DNA of 64,000 nt from the NCBI RefSeq assembly GCF_013373865.1, contig NC_050468.1:14281496-14345495 (forward strand). The letters are read 5' to 3'. A program made the translations under genes and the position numbers. The notes under the pieces are model-generated. The model was not told where the DNA came from, did no database searches, and saw only the letters and a list, made by a program, of their open reading frames with translations. Positions 50,049-62,440 of this stretch are shown here, piece by piece. Each line of letters starts with the position of its first letter. The stretch's first letter is position 1. The stretch is from Monomorium pharaonis. Its lineage: Eukaryota > Arthropoda > Insecta > Hymenoptera > Formicidae.

Positions 50049-50065
50049 TCGTTGCCGTCGTGTTG
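49800..50065. repeat. Triplet repeat cluster (GCC/CCA, CTG, GTC)
   Basis: About 265 bp of consecutive imperfect trinucleotide runs: GCC/CCA-type, then CTG, then GTC. All three frames stay open on both strands, giving poly-Ala, poly-Ser, poly-Arg or poly-Asp, so reading frames here are not evidence for a protein. Confidence 0.9.
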
Positions 50066-50129
50066 CTGCAACAACGTACGTCCAGGTCGCGCGTGCCTCG
50101 CAGTCGGCGGCTCCGCTCACTGACGTTTG

Positions 50130-50756
50130 ACATTTCCGGATCATCGGAAACGCATCTCGCGTACGCGCGTGTGCTGGAGTAGAGAGAAAGCGGAGGCGAG
50201 AGAGAGAGAAAGAGAGAAGAGTGGCGCGGAGAAAGGAAAGGAGCGAGTGAGAGAAAGCGGTGGAGAAGAGAAAAACCGGAGCTCGTGTGTTGTGATCGGG
50301 GAAAGCTGATTATGAGTTGGAACATTGGTGCAGCGGCGGGTCAGCAAAGCGCATACGAGCCGGCTAGCGCGTAAGAGAAAAGGAGAGAGAGAGAGAAAGA
50401 GAGCGGTTGTTTTTTCTTCCATTCGCGAGCACTCGCACTCGGATACGACCGTCGTCTGTGCGCGCGAGAAGAATCGTGTCTCCGCGAGATCGTCGGGATT
50501 TTTGAGTGAGAAAGCCGAAGGATACTTTTCTTCGCCAGCAGAGAGTGGTGTTCGATCGCGCGGGAAACAACATAATAAGTGTCCGGCGGAAGTTCCACCT
50601 TGTGTTTCCGGGAGAGAGAAGGAGACCGAGAGAAGGAAGAATAATCACATCGTCCCGTCGGCACGATATCGTGGCGATCGCATCATCGTCATCGTCGTCG
50701 TCGTGTCAAGGTGACCAGCGAGATCGCGTCTGAATTCTTCGCGTGTTCCGGAGCCA
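50130..50756 (+). other. Candidate non-coding first exon (5'UTR) ending at a splice donor
   Basis: GA-rich, stop-containing sequence of 5'UTR character ends in GGAGCCAG, followed by GTAATGCATA at 50757, a good donor match. It contains a complete 20-codon small ORF at 50312. The start is unknown and may lie anywhere between 48.6 and 50.2 kb. The strand follows from the donor. No acceptor partner was identified. Confidence 0.35.
50312..50374 (+). CDS. Short ORF, possible uORF of 20 codons
   Basis: ATG to TAA within the candidate first exon, giving MSWNIGAAAGQQSAYEPASA. It is not a simple-repeat product, unlike its surroundings. The peptide matches nothing I recognise. It could be an upstream ORF controlling translation of the inferred downstream gene, or chance. 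Confidence 0.2.
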   Translation: MSWNIGAAAGQQSAYEPASA

Positions 50757-50861
50757 GGTAATGCATATAAAGTTTTTCTCTATTTATGTGGTTTACCTAC
50801 CGGGCACCCACACCTGTCGTCACATGTGTACGCGTAATAACGTGCATCTCTTCTAAGCGCG

Positions 50862-50912
50862 CGCGCGCGTGTGTGTGTGTGCGTGTGCGTGTGTATGCGT
50901 GTGCGCGTGTGT
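50862..50912. repeat. (CG/TG)n alternating tract
   Basis: CG steps followed by TG/CG steps for about 50 bp, just inside the inferred first intron. Confidence 0.85.
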
Positions 50913-50957
50913 CGCGAGATAAACCTCGTGGTGTGGGTGCATGGACGCGCCCGTGGG

Positions 50958-50997
50958 TTCGTTCGTTCGTTCGTTCGTTCGTTCGTTCGTTCGTTCG
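50958..50997. repeat. (TTCG)10 microsatellite
   Basis: Ten perfect TTCG units. Confidence 0.95.
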
Positions 50998-51373
50998 TAG
51001 GCTCGTAAACACGCGCGAGTAGGGGCGTCGGGCGGAGGTCTCGCGCGACGTTTTCCGCGTGGGTGCCGGCACGGCGTATACCGTGCGGCTAAGATACGTG
51101 TGCGTGTTTTCCGCGCGGTCCTCGCACGTGTGCGACGCGACGCGACGGAGGCCGGACGTCATCGTGTTTTTCCCCAAAATTCGCCGAGTCGCTCGCGTCG
51201 ACGTTGTTGCGACAAAGCGTGTCAAATTGGGACGCGCGCGCGGCGATATCTGTTTGCCGAGACGATTTCGCAAGAGACACGACGAACACGCTGATGTCAC
51301 GTCGCACGTCACGCGCACTACGACTAATGACAGAGAGTCTTAAAATGCAAATTATCGTGACACTACGCCGTGA

Positions 51374-51387
51374 GGGGGGGGGGGGGG
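51374..51387. repeat. Poly-G tract (14 G)
   Basis: Uninterrupted G run inside the GC-rich block; poly-C-rich runs follow at about 51601 and 51654-51671. Confidence 0.9.
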
Positions 51388-53756
51388 AAGGTGGGAGAAC
51401 TCCGTTTTCTTTTTTATTTTCTCGAAACGTTTTCCTTATCGGTTCTCTCGACACGCGCACTGAAATTAAACTGGTCGAAGGATCGTTCGTCAGGCGACGG
51501 GGAAATAATTCCCGCTGTTATTCGGTGTACATTACAGTCGTGCTGGTATTACGTGCAGTTTTTAATCGAGATAATCCGCAGTCGGGAGTAATTTAACTTA
51601 CTCCCCCCCCGACTTTCGTATAAACTTATATTCCGCATTCAAGTTGAACCCTTGCCCCCCCTCCCCCCTCCTCCGAATTATATAAAATCTAAAAGTCAGA
51701 TGTAAAACGGCAGGTGGGAAATACGTCTCGATCGCTTTTTATGTATCACACATCGAATACATATTTAATCAAGCATAATTTTATGAGGATTGGCTATCGC
51801 GTCCGTCGGCGATTTGCATCGTTGAATTGATTGAAAACGCTTTTAAAAGAATGTGCCCGAGCTATTTGCAAATTCGATCGGGATAACGATTTCCGTTTAT
51901 TGACATCTTGACGCTCGTGTAGCGTAGACTAGATTTTATACGTGTTAAGTTATCAGGGAGTACGGATCACCGTAACCTCGTCGAGAGTTATAATTGCGAT
52001 TGAAATACGAAGAAAAAAAAAGTGTACAGCGCGTCTTGACATGCACGACGAAGGACAAGACATTTACTATGCTCCGTTTGAGCCTGAGTCTGAAATTGAG
52101 TTATCTCGCGAGTGGCGTTTCTCCGCGCTTCTTCCACGATTCTTCTTGCTATCGTCCGCGCAAATACCGACCGATGACGATTTGTTCGAGTTAACGGTTA
52201 GCCAAGCGCGGTTAGCGGTTAAGTAAACACATATAGATATCAACGCGCGCGGGCGATCAATCGAGAATAAATTGAAAATAAATCGGCGTGGAGCGAGAGG
52301 AGGGAGCGCGTGAGATACGAAAGGAGAAGTGTAGGTTAAAAGTGTGGTAAGGTAACGCGGCAATGTGTTTACGTATCGCGTCTAAAGTTACGGTGCGCGC
52401 TTGTAAGCGTAATCTCGAACGCGCGAAATCAAAACGCGGCGCGGCCGCTCCGGCGGCGGCGGAGAGCTGGTCATCCAAGACAGTGCTGGGCGCGGGCGAG
52501 GAGGCGCGCGGCGCGGGTTTTCGTCACTGCGCTCGCCGCGCCGCCTTATCGTTATCGGCGTTGAATTATCGCGTAACCGCGCGATAGCCGGTCGTTTCGA
52601 AAGGCTCGCCCGATCGCTCGCTCTTCCTCTCTCTCTCTTTTGCACACACACACAGCGCGTTCTCAGTCGCGTTTCATTTGTTCGTCTGTGGCGAGAGCGC
52701 GCACGTAACTTAACCTCCATCGTCCGTCCGTCTGGCCGTGCTGTGTGTGCGAGCGAGTGAGCGAGCGGATTCCGCGGTTTCGCCGGTTATCGCGTCGGGA
52801 AAAAAGCGTCCGAGCGCTCGCGCGCGCGTGTTCGACACGTCGAGGTGCATTATTACTACACCGCGCGCAATCACGTAAATTCGCGTCGAGGGATCGCGTG
52901 ACGTGGCGTGCGTACGTATCGGCGGGAGACACTTCTTCGGCGCTGTGAAAACTGTGAGGCCACGCGTTAAATCGCAGTTGGGAACCCGACGGCCGGTCCG
53001 GCTCGTTCCAAAGTACGTATATGCGTCTTCTCTTTATCGTGACTTATCGCCGTGACACGCTGCGTTTCGGAACGGTGGTGCCAGAGCGCGCGAAGACTTC
53101 TGTAATCTTTGTTTGTTGCCCAGAGGTTTGTTAGCTTTACACTTTTTCACACTTCTCGCAAGGTACCTGAGACCCAAGGCTCTTAAATTATTTTGTTCTT
53201 TTAAAAACTTTAGTTATGGAGATACGGAAACAAAGAAAGTGAGAATAAAATCCTTGTTTCAATTCGTTCACAAAAAATGGGAATGCATTTTCCATATAGA
53301 ATATTTGTAAGTAAACGGTAAGAATTTTATTAAAATTTAGACATTGAATATTATTGTACACTAATGAATATAACAAAGCCTGGATCAAAAATAAGCTGAA
53401 AATAAAAAAGAAACTAAATATTATCTTTTAAATGAATTTTAAAATTTATTAGTTATAAAAACAAAATCTATTACTCAACCGTTGAACATTACAATGATCT
53501 TTAATTATGTTTTTAATTAATTTTTTAATTTTTATAAATTACTAATTATTTGAGTACAATTTTAGCTTGTCAAAAGTTATAGCGTTGAAAATTATTTTCT
53601 GATGCAAACCTTACATAAACGAATAATTATAGTCCTGAATATACAAGTGGGTTTTGTTTAAATGTTGTTTTGTAAAAAGCATATTTATTTTATAAACATA
53701 GATATATGTATGTATTTATTTCCTCTAGTTTAAGAATTCAATAATAATGTTATATG

Positions 53757-54260
53757 CAAGGTTGGGTAAGTTAATATTTTTTAACATTGAAAAATTAAAG
53801 TTAAAGTTAATGGCTTATAAAACTAAGTTTATAATATAGTTACGTTAAACGTTACATGAATAAAAATATTATTTATTGTTAATTAAAAGTTTTAGAAATA
53901 TTTGGATTAAATTAAATTAAAATAAAGATTATTTTTAAGATATAAATAATTTTAAAAATTATTTTTAAAATTATTCATATTTTAAAAGGAAATATTATAA
54001 TTTTTTAAAGTTAAATTACTCAAAACAATTACAATGTCGTTATCAACTAAATTTAATATATTTTTTTTTATTAAGTTTATCATGGAATAAATATTGTTTT
54101 TTAATAATATGTATTTTTTCATTTATAACTTTTCCATAATAATACATTTCCAACTTAGGAGAAAAGTTAATAAGTTAAAGTTTGTATGCTTAAAAAATAA
54201 TTCTCTAAAGTTAAAAATTAACTTTTTAACTTTATTATTTAACTTTCAATTTATTAACTA
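53757..54260 (+). mobile_element. AT-rich interspersed element R1, copy 2
   Basis: Begins CAAGGTTGGGTAAGTTAATA, with internal blocks ATTAAAGTTAAAGTTAATG, TAGTTACGTTAAACGTTAC and AAGTTAAAGTTTGTATGCTT, and ends near TTAACTTTTTAACTTTATT. It matches the minus strand of 38400-38905 block by block. Diverged, non-coding, about 504 bp. Confidence 0.6.
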
Positions 54261-54458
54261 ATTTATTACTTAAGTGTAATTATATTACGTGTTATAATAA
54301 ACTAAGAAATATATAACACGTGTATTTAACAAACTTATAAAAATTATTTATATATACATATATCTACGTTGTCAAGTTTTTGTTGCTCTAAACGGATGTG
54401 TTTCTATCGGTTTTAATTGTCAAGTCCTTTTTTATCAACTTTTTATCTATTACTCTAT

Positions 54459-54540
54459 GACACATCTTTTAAGCATAAAGTATGTTTTTAAGTGATAAAT
54501 TCAAAAGTTGGGCTTTTTTAATGCTGGACCTTATCCAATA
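54459..54540 (+). repeat. Dispersed repeat family R2, copy 2
   Basis: Second copy of the element at 20160-20252. The 19-base opening block is identical, followed by TTTTTAAGTGATAAATT and AATGCTG. Confidence 0.7.
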
Positions 54541-55329
54541 TCTTATTTATAATACATGGTTGAGGAAAAAAGAGTAGTCGAAGAGTGAGGAATTACGACC
54601 GCTTGTCCCTCGATTATACTATTTGCGTTATAAATTCACCAAATATAATTTTTTATAGGAAATACTCGAGTGGAAATAAAAATCCTTGCCAGAGTGATGT
54701 AGTTTCAAGTGTCTATAATACTTTTCATTTGTAACTTAAATAAGCTCTCAATATTTTGTGTTCGGACAATTAATTTTGTGGTGTAGTAGTGGTGGTGATT
54801 GTATAATATTATCTTATCTATTTAATATTATTTCGTCACAATAAATATACATATATTTTTTTTACCATTTTGGCACATTTTCAGATTTAAATAAAATAGT
54901 CAGCGCTTTGTTGCTGTTGTAGTTAAATACATTTTTCGATCCGAATAACAGGACAATTTTTTTTAGACACAAGTACGGTTTTGACGAATGTGTTTTTTTG
55001 AGTTGCATTACTGGCAAAGATTTCACTTCTAATTAAGTTTTCCCTAAAAAACATAATATTTGATAAATACCACTTGTAGGATAATAGGATAATTAATTTC
55101 GTGACTGTATTTTTGTTATTGAACAAATTAAACGCTCTTCGCGGAAAAGTTCACTTGCCCTATAACATTTCCTCAGAAATGTGTTTCTCAAATATTCCTT
55201 TGAGATCGGTCTCGTTGCATTATTAGCTAGAAAGATTGGATTCTTCCGAGCTAGCGAGTCGTACAGATACAAGCTGAATTTCTTTATTTCTCTGTTATTA
55301 ATTAACCGTGTCAATTAATCATTACAACG

Positions 55330-56340
55330 ACGATTGTCGATACGTCCTACCACTGAGTGATTATCGCGATCACTCAGTTACGCGATATTAATTTGCGAGA
55401 ATTATTAATAATACGCGAAATATCATTTATTCTCTCATTTACGCTTAATTGCTCGCCAATTCCACCGATTGAGTAAAAATGGATTTCGAGATTGGGCGGA
55501 TTTAAAGCGAAATTTTAACCTTAAACCTCGGGGGCAGGGGGAAAGGGGCATCGCACGCGTTTGCATTTTCGTCTGGTCGCCGATAGACGCGGGTAAAAGT
55601 CAAAATTACAAGGGAGGCGGTATATCCCGGGTCTCCCTCGTTCCGCTTATATTCCAACTCGTGACGCGGGTTCGTTTTACGGTCGTCGCGATTCGACGAG
55701 CCGCGCGTGATATTTACACCACGTGCGCGCGCGTTTGCAGCGCACACCGCGTCAGTGTCCCCGATCGGATCGCGTTTCTCTCGCGTATAACCGGACCGCG
55801 CCGGCCGCGGCGTATTTTTTCTACGTGACGTAACACGCGGGTGGATAATTTTTATGTCGGGGCGACGGGGAGGAGGAGGAGGCGGCCACGCCGTGTATAT
55901 CTATAGTCAGGTAGTCGCGTGTAAATGCGTCGCGGTGGTGACGCGCATCCGCGCACAAACGCATCAAATTACAGTACCTTCCAATGGGCGTGCCCCACTG
56001 ACATTCCGACCTCGCCGTCGTCTTTTATCCTATTGAGAGGCCTTCCCATGCTCCTCTTCCCCGTCGCGCGCGCGCGCACGCGGAGGGACTCTTTTTCTAG
56101 CGCCGGCGTTTAGCTGGTGGTTTCCGACGTGTTTACAGCACCCGTAGGAAGTCGCACCTACCTACCGAAGGTCCCGATACCCGAAGGTCTTTTACAACGA
56201 TACCCGTGTAATCGATACGTTTTTCACAATGAGACTTAGGCGAGACTTCACCGGGATGTGTTGACCGCAGGCATAAAAGATGTGACAAATCCTCGTGGTG
56301 ATGTCACACTGTCGTTACTTTGATTGACAGGCGACAAGCA
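55330..56340. other. CpG-rich block
   Basis: GC-rich, CpG-dense, with a GGA tract at about 55868-55882 and one CAGGTAG word at 55908-55914. The 119-codon frame at 55469-55828 is Arg/Val-rich, overlaps an opposite-strand frame and matches no family. Confidence 0.4.
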
Positions 56341-58890
56341 ATTTCTTAATTTAAATGCATACTCATCTTTACTATACCTATATTTTGTATATCATTTTCA
56401 ATAATAATAATACAGATGATAATAATAGTAATAACGCAGATGTTCTCTATGAGAAATATTGTATCATTAAATGTTATTAAGTGTTATTTATATTGATTTT
56501 AATTTATTTAATTTAAATTTTGATTGGTCGAAATGCAATCTGAAGTGCTACAAAAAATTATTATTCTACTGCTAAGAAAAGCGATTACTCAATTAATTTT
56601 TTTCCTTGTAATAAGTAACGATTATCTTTAATAAAGAATATTTTCTTTTCATAACAGACTTAAAATATACTCATATATATCACAAGTTTTAGAAAAACTT
56701 ATTATCATATACTTGAAAAAAGAATTTATACTTTCTCGAAGACTAAATGTAAATACACATGTATATAATTGAATGGAAGAAAAGTCAAAGTAATAAATAA
56801 ATCGAATTTTTATTTTAACTTAATTGAAGTATTAAATTACTCGGATTTAGAATATATTTTGAAGAAATTTGTTACTTATGACGTATTTACAAGAGATTAG
56901 AGTATATATGAACTTATGAATTATTTAAAATAAGTGATACTTATTTAATTTAAGTATCTTACTTGTTTCAAGTAAATGATGAGTGTAATTTGAGACTGTT
57001 CAGCAAGGAGATATTCTTTGCAATGATAACCATTACTTAAAAGAAGAAAAAACTAAAAAAAATGAGAAACTGCTTTTTTAGCATGAGAATCAATTTTTTG
57101 TGTGTAGTACTATTCTTTCATTTTTGTTATTTAGTTGTAATTTATTTTTTCGTGCTATAAAATGCTATACAAATTGTATGTTCAAAAGAAATGAAACATT
57201 TATTGAAACATGTTTAAAGAAGAACAAGTTGGCACACGCTATTGAGACAAATAGCTTAAATTTTAATAATTTTAATTAAACTTGCACATCATAAACGTTT
57301 AATTGTTGCACATTTCTCTTATGTTCATTCACTTTCGTGGCTTTAATTTCCTACCTTCTATTTGGACGCTCTCAATACGCGTTACATGGAGGTAGCTGCG
57401 CACCGGAAGTTTACGTCAGCCGGGAAATATAGCGAGACCCATGTAACAATTTGACGTGGGCACTCGCGTTTACAACTCGTTCTTCCGAGATTTAATCAAA
57501 GGTCAAAATGCTACAATTTCATAATACGGTTTTGTCGAGTACATTCGCGTGTCGAATTTTACCGGTTACACCCGTTATAACGCCTACAATTGCACAGTGA
57601 ATTAGCAAATGGTTTTATGTACATTTCTTTTTCGCGGCATCATCATGGCGAATTATCCTATGACATCATCGTCGACGGACCGTACGTGCGATAGATATGT
57701 AAGAAAGAGATTGGAGGCGTGGAAGCCGCTTGTTTTATGGGTTATGACGTAACGCGTGCGAAACTATCTCAGGCAAAATGCCCATTGCCTCAAGAGATTC
57801 GTGTTTATCTTTTTTAGTTTTTGGCTAACAATAATCGAAATGAACGTCACACGACAGTTGGATGGAAAATTTTGCTCTTGCTTTCCTTTCATGAAATGCG
57901 TGACAATTTATTCTTCTAATCTTATGAAATTATATTATATGAATGTGAGAAATTACTTTAATTTATTTCTTGGACTATTAACAAATAATAATGATATTTA
58001 TGTGATGCTTAGTTTGATGACGCTCGCGATTAACATATTTTTAATGAATATTTCTAAAACGAATTTTTTTATGATTATAAAATTTGAAATATTGATAACA
58101 TAAAAGTTTCCCAATGCATATAACATTATAAATTTAAATTAAACTACTTGCGACAGTTACAATATAAACAATTTACATTATTAAGGTGAATAATTTTATT
58201 AGTAAAAATGTCATGATGCAAAACAGTCTCATATAAAAGAGTAAAAAAAATGTTTTTTTTGCAAGAATTCATTTTTTGAGAAAATTGAACTTGATGTTGA
58301 AGATGAAATTAAATAAAATTTGGTTTATTTAATTTATGTGTTATTTATTATTTTTTATTTGTACTTATATTAATGTAAATAACGTATATAATACAATTAT
58401 CGAAAATAATGCTACACGTTTTTAAACATTGTTTTTAAAATTAAAATCAGCTTTTTTGATCTGATAAAAATATTATATTCGATTAATATTTGTTTTATAT
58501 ACAATTTCAATAGCAAAAAATAATTTACAAAACGTGAATATATTTTATTGTGGAGTTTTATTGTTAGAAAAGTAAAAATGTCAAAAGAGTAGAAGAAATA
58601 AATGTAAGTTTTATTACGTTTTATTTTTAACTGTAAGTACATAACTAACTTTAAAAAATTATTTTTATTCTCAGATAACATTCTTTCTAAATAAAGTGTC
58701 ATATACAGGTTTATGAACTGTCAGTAGTCATGCTTTTATATAAAGGTCGACTAAATATAAATTCTGTTTAAAGAAGCCTTTAATTAAAAGGCACTCTACG
58801 TACATGTACATAAATCCCAGAATAATTTCACGATTTATCAATGACATATTAATTCACTTTGTATAATGATTTAGTGCGCTTGTAATAACA
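56340..58890. other. Mainly AT-rich stretch with one mixed island
   Basis: The mixed island is 57330-57770. The frame at 57756-58103 (115 codons, Phe/Asn/Ile-rich) starts at the island edge and runs into AT-rich DNA. It is not recognised as a protein. Confidence 0.45.
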
Positions 58891-60430
58891 TTTTATAGTC
58901 ATATTGGTTTGACGGCGGACGATTTGTGACTCTGTTGACGGTTATACCGATCGATAAGTTTGAAAAGGATGCATTCAGTTTGCGAATTCTCTACTTTCGC
59001 CAGCCACCCTCGTTCTAGACAAACGTTCAATCGGTTGATCGATTTCAAAGGGTAAAAGGAGTTTATACGAGTAAAGCGCGAATTATATAATGGAGCAATT
59101 GTAGTACAAACGCGTTTTCTAATAAATCGTGCGTTGACTTTGTTCCGATGAAAATCTATGCTTCACTAAGTATTTAATTAATATGGAGAATTAAAAGACG
59201 CGTCGACGGATTAAGCCGGAGGGGCTGAAAATTTATTGCAAAACCTTGTGTCTCGGTTAATTACAAGTGGAATTTGCCCTGACGGAAATTCGATTTAGCT
59301 AATTAAATTGCAGAAGACAGATAAGTAGTCTCTATAATCGAATTTTAATTGAGGAAAGCTCGCCAGAGCAATACAACCGATCCGCCGAATGCTGCCAATT
59401 GCATGGTTCCACGCTGCTCCGTGTGGTACTCGTTTAATCTTTAGTAAAAGAGAGAGAGAGAGAGAGAAGGGGGGGAGAGGGAGGGAGAAAGGGAATAGGA
59501 ACAAAAAGGTGATGCGTGCATGCTCGAGGACGACGTAATTCGAGGGTCGCGCGCTTAAGTAAGTTGAGTAACGCGGGCTGTCGCGCCTGAAAGTGCACGG
59601 AGCAGAAACGGAGTAAGAGCTGCGGCGACGTTAGCAGCGCGAGTGAGCTCGCAGGCATGGAGCGTCACCTTCGTGGCATCTTAACCGTAAACTCTTGACA
59701 ATGTATTTCGTAAGGTGCACACGGTTTTGCGCCGTCTAGATCTACTATCTCGGTTAAAATGTATTTTTAAGAGTTCTCGTATACCCTCGTGCAAATAAGA
59801 TTCTCCCATACCTGTTGCAATTTATTGTCACGGACTCGTCGTTTTACGGACGGTATACGTCCCGATAAAATTAAATGGACATGAGTTTTCGAGTTTTTTC
59901 TTTCCGCGGATATTATTATGTCTCACATCTCAAGTGTAATTTTAACCTTATTTTAGTTTAATAAACAGTTGATATCGGTATTGAACGGTATTTAAACTTT
60001 ATATTTGAGGTTCACAAATGTTGCTATCTCGCAGTATTAATGGCTCATTGATGATCAGGAAAGTTTTTATAATTGTAACATGGTATACGGATTTGCAATT
60101 AATAAATATGAAAATACATGAAAGATTATACTGAGAAAAAAGTTGAAATATTCAAAAGTAAATGTTATTTATGACATTTCCCGATATTTATTGTTTACAA
60201 ATTAAAAAAAGAAACTGCGATGACGAAACATACATTTCTGTGAAATATATATCTTATTTTTTTTATTAATTGGTTTATTTGCTTGGAATAAACCATTTTA
60301 TTTTTGCTATATTTGAATAAAAAATTATTTCAGAGAAATAAATTTACATCTCGCAAATTTAAATTTTTAAATATCTTTCCCTCGGCGTATGATCTATGCT
60401 AAACATTTTGCACTCAGATATTTCCAAGTG
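58890..60430. other. Mixed then AT-rich stretch
   Basis: Intermediate GC at 58890-59880 with (GA)n at 59449-59467, then AT-rich. No exon was recognised. Confidence 0.45.
59449..59467. repeat. (GA)n microsatellite
   Basis: Short GA tract followed by a G run. Confidence 0.9.
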
Positions 60431-62440
60431 TCATTGTTTGACCTTATTTAACGTATTATTGTCAAGTCATTATCGAGAGAATCAAAGTGATGACACACTT
60501 TGATATCGAGTACCGTATCGGCAATACCAATACAAAGTATCTGAAGCATTTCCAGACGCATGCACACTGGCATCGGGGTGTGCCACGTTTTAATTTTAGT
60601 CCCATGACAGGCTACGTTTCTCGCGAGGAACAAGCGGGTGGCGTTGACCCGCCGGTATAATCTACAAATATTTCTCCCCCCCCCCCTCCTCCCTGCCGCT
60701 GCTCCGCCTCTCTCCTTCCTCGTTTTATTCTCCCTCCTTTTCTCGGCCCTTTCTCCTTCTCGCTCACCTCGGGCGATACATCAACGTAAATCCACGGGCG
60801 TTCTTGCGTTCCCCTTTTTTGGATGCTCGAACGAACTCACAGTCTCGCTCTTGTGGCCTCTCTCCCTTCTTTTTCACCCCTCCATCTTCTCCCGTCTTTC
60901 TTTTCGTCTCTGCTCGTCCCTCCCTCTTGTGTCGTGGCCTGTTAACCTTCCCTTCTTTGAGCGATCTGTGAGGGATCGGGAGAGTTCATAGCCGATACGA
61001 ATCCAGCGGCGTGTCGCAAAGCGAGACCGTTATTTGACGTATCCGTTATATTTCGTGTCCGATGTATCTCACGATTACGCCCGATGCGGGCTCGATCGCG
61101 CAATTGTCGGTGAAACTCTTTTGCTCTTTGTATTTTTTTTTCATCGTTTTTCGAATCTCACGAATCTCACGCAATCGAATCTCGCGTAATCGAATCTTCA
61201 TGGTTTCCCGCTGAAAATAAAAGCTGCACGGTGACGGCTGCGAGCATATCCGCGCGCAAAATTTTCACTTTTCACTTTTTCCATCGGCAAAAAAAAAAGC
61301 GTGGAAAGTTTGTGTAATCGCACGTCCGCTTTGGAATAACAAAGGTCGTCGGGAACGCTGCTCCATTTTGCTAGGAATGACGGATCGATCGCTAATGAAG
61401 CTATACAACGGAGCTGAAAGGAACATGCGTACTTGTAAATAATTCAGCAAGCTTTTAAACTCGATGAGATTTGAAAATGCACATGATAAAAATAGTATAA
61501 TGTGCACGCATGTTTGTTACTTGCATCTCTGAATATGTTATATACATTGCGATTGGATATATTATATCCATCGTAAATCACATCTGTTTATGCGTCGATT
61601 AGCTTATTGCATCCAATATTATCAGTTTATGGAGCCATTTATTAATAATTAATGTAAGTGGAAGCAAACACAGATAATTGAGTATAATGGGGAAATTATA
61701 TTCCTGGACGGTTAAATAAACAATCTAACGCGCGATTGCCAAAACAACAATGTGAAACTTTATCGTGGAATAATCCCCGTCTTTCTTTTCCTCTTTCTCG
61801 TGACGCACAATTTTTTTCGGAGCGCCTCTCGATAACGATCTCGTTTTCCGATTCCTGGCTCGGTTGCGTCGTAATGATCGCGTTTTCGCGCCAATTCGTG
61901 CGGCCCGACGGCAGGTTCGTCGACACAGAGTTCGATCCCGCGGGAACGATAAATATTCAAGGGCATAGTTTCCCCGTTGCGTCCTGTTCCGAGAAATTCC
62001 ATGGCGTAGAGCGAGAGCGAGAGGGAGACGGGAGAGAGGGGAGCGAGAGAACGAGAGAGACAGCGTTACATTTTGTGCGGTGTGACAACGTGCGTGTAGC
62101 GCAGCCGACTTGCCGACAATGAGTCCGAATGAATGATTTGCAAGCGTTGAAACGCATGAACGAGCAGCCAGAGCGCAACGTCCGATTGGACAACGCGAAC
62201 ACCCCCGTCACACCCGCAATTGCACACTCCCTCGCGAATTTATGGCTTCAAAGCGGCCCGATGCATCCACCACGCTACGTCAAATTGCTTTTGAGCGGCT
62301 TTTTAACCCCTCGCTCTCTTACACGCGACCAATTTCGCGTTCTAATTGCACTCCATCCATTGATTTACCGCGCGTGATATTCTTCACAGAAGAAATTCGG
62401 CTACTCGATTGTTTCCTTGAAAATTTTTTGTACGGTTGAA
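60430..62440. other. CpG-containing mixed block
   Basis: Pyrimidine-rich low complexity with poly-C at 60675-60955 produces the Leu/Ser/Pro frame there. Positions 61700-62400 are non-repetitive and CpG-rich with overlapping frames on both strands. No exon is supported. Confidence 0.4.

Larger units (their letters stand above)
47890..53140 (+). promoter_or_regulatory. Large CpG-rich block, candidate promoter and 5' non-coding exon region
   Basis: This is the longest GC-rich, CpG-dense block of the window. It is packed with GA/CT, GCGA, CCG and CGT simple repeats typical of insect 5' non-coding DNA. An Inr-like TCAGT at 48615 precedes GA-rich transcribed-looking sequence, and a splice-donor-like CAG/GTAATG lies at 50754-50762. 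Long frames on both strands are simple-repeat artefacts. I infer the start of a + strand gene with a long first intron. The gene cannot be named, and no downstream coding exon was found before 64000. Confidence 0.35.
53140..55330. other. AT-rich stretch with repeat copies R1 and R2
   Basis: No gene was seen. It may lie in the inferred long first intron of the gene starting near 50 kb. Confidence 0.5.

Noticed and set aside
49595..50074. Poly-Asp/poly-Ala frame on the minus strand
   Set aside because: Translation of the triplet repeat cluster; all frames are open on both strands.
61920..61945. GTTCGATCCC resembling a tRNA T-loop
   Set aside because: Flanking sequence does not fold into a cloverleaf.
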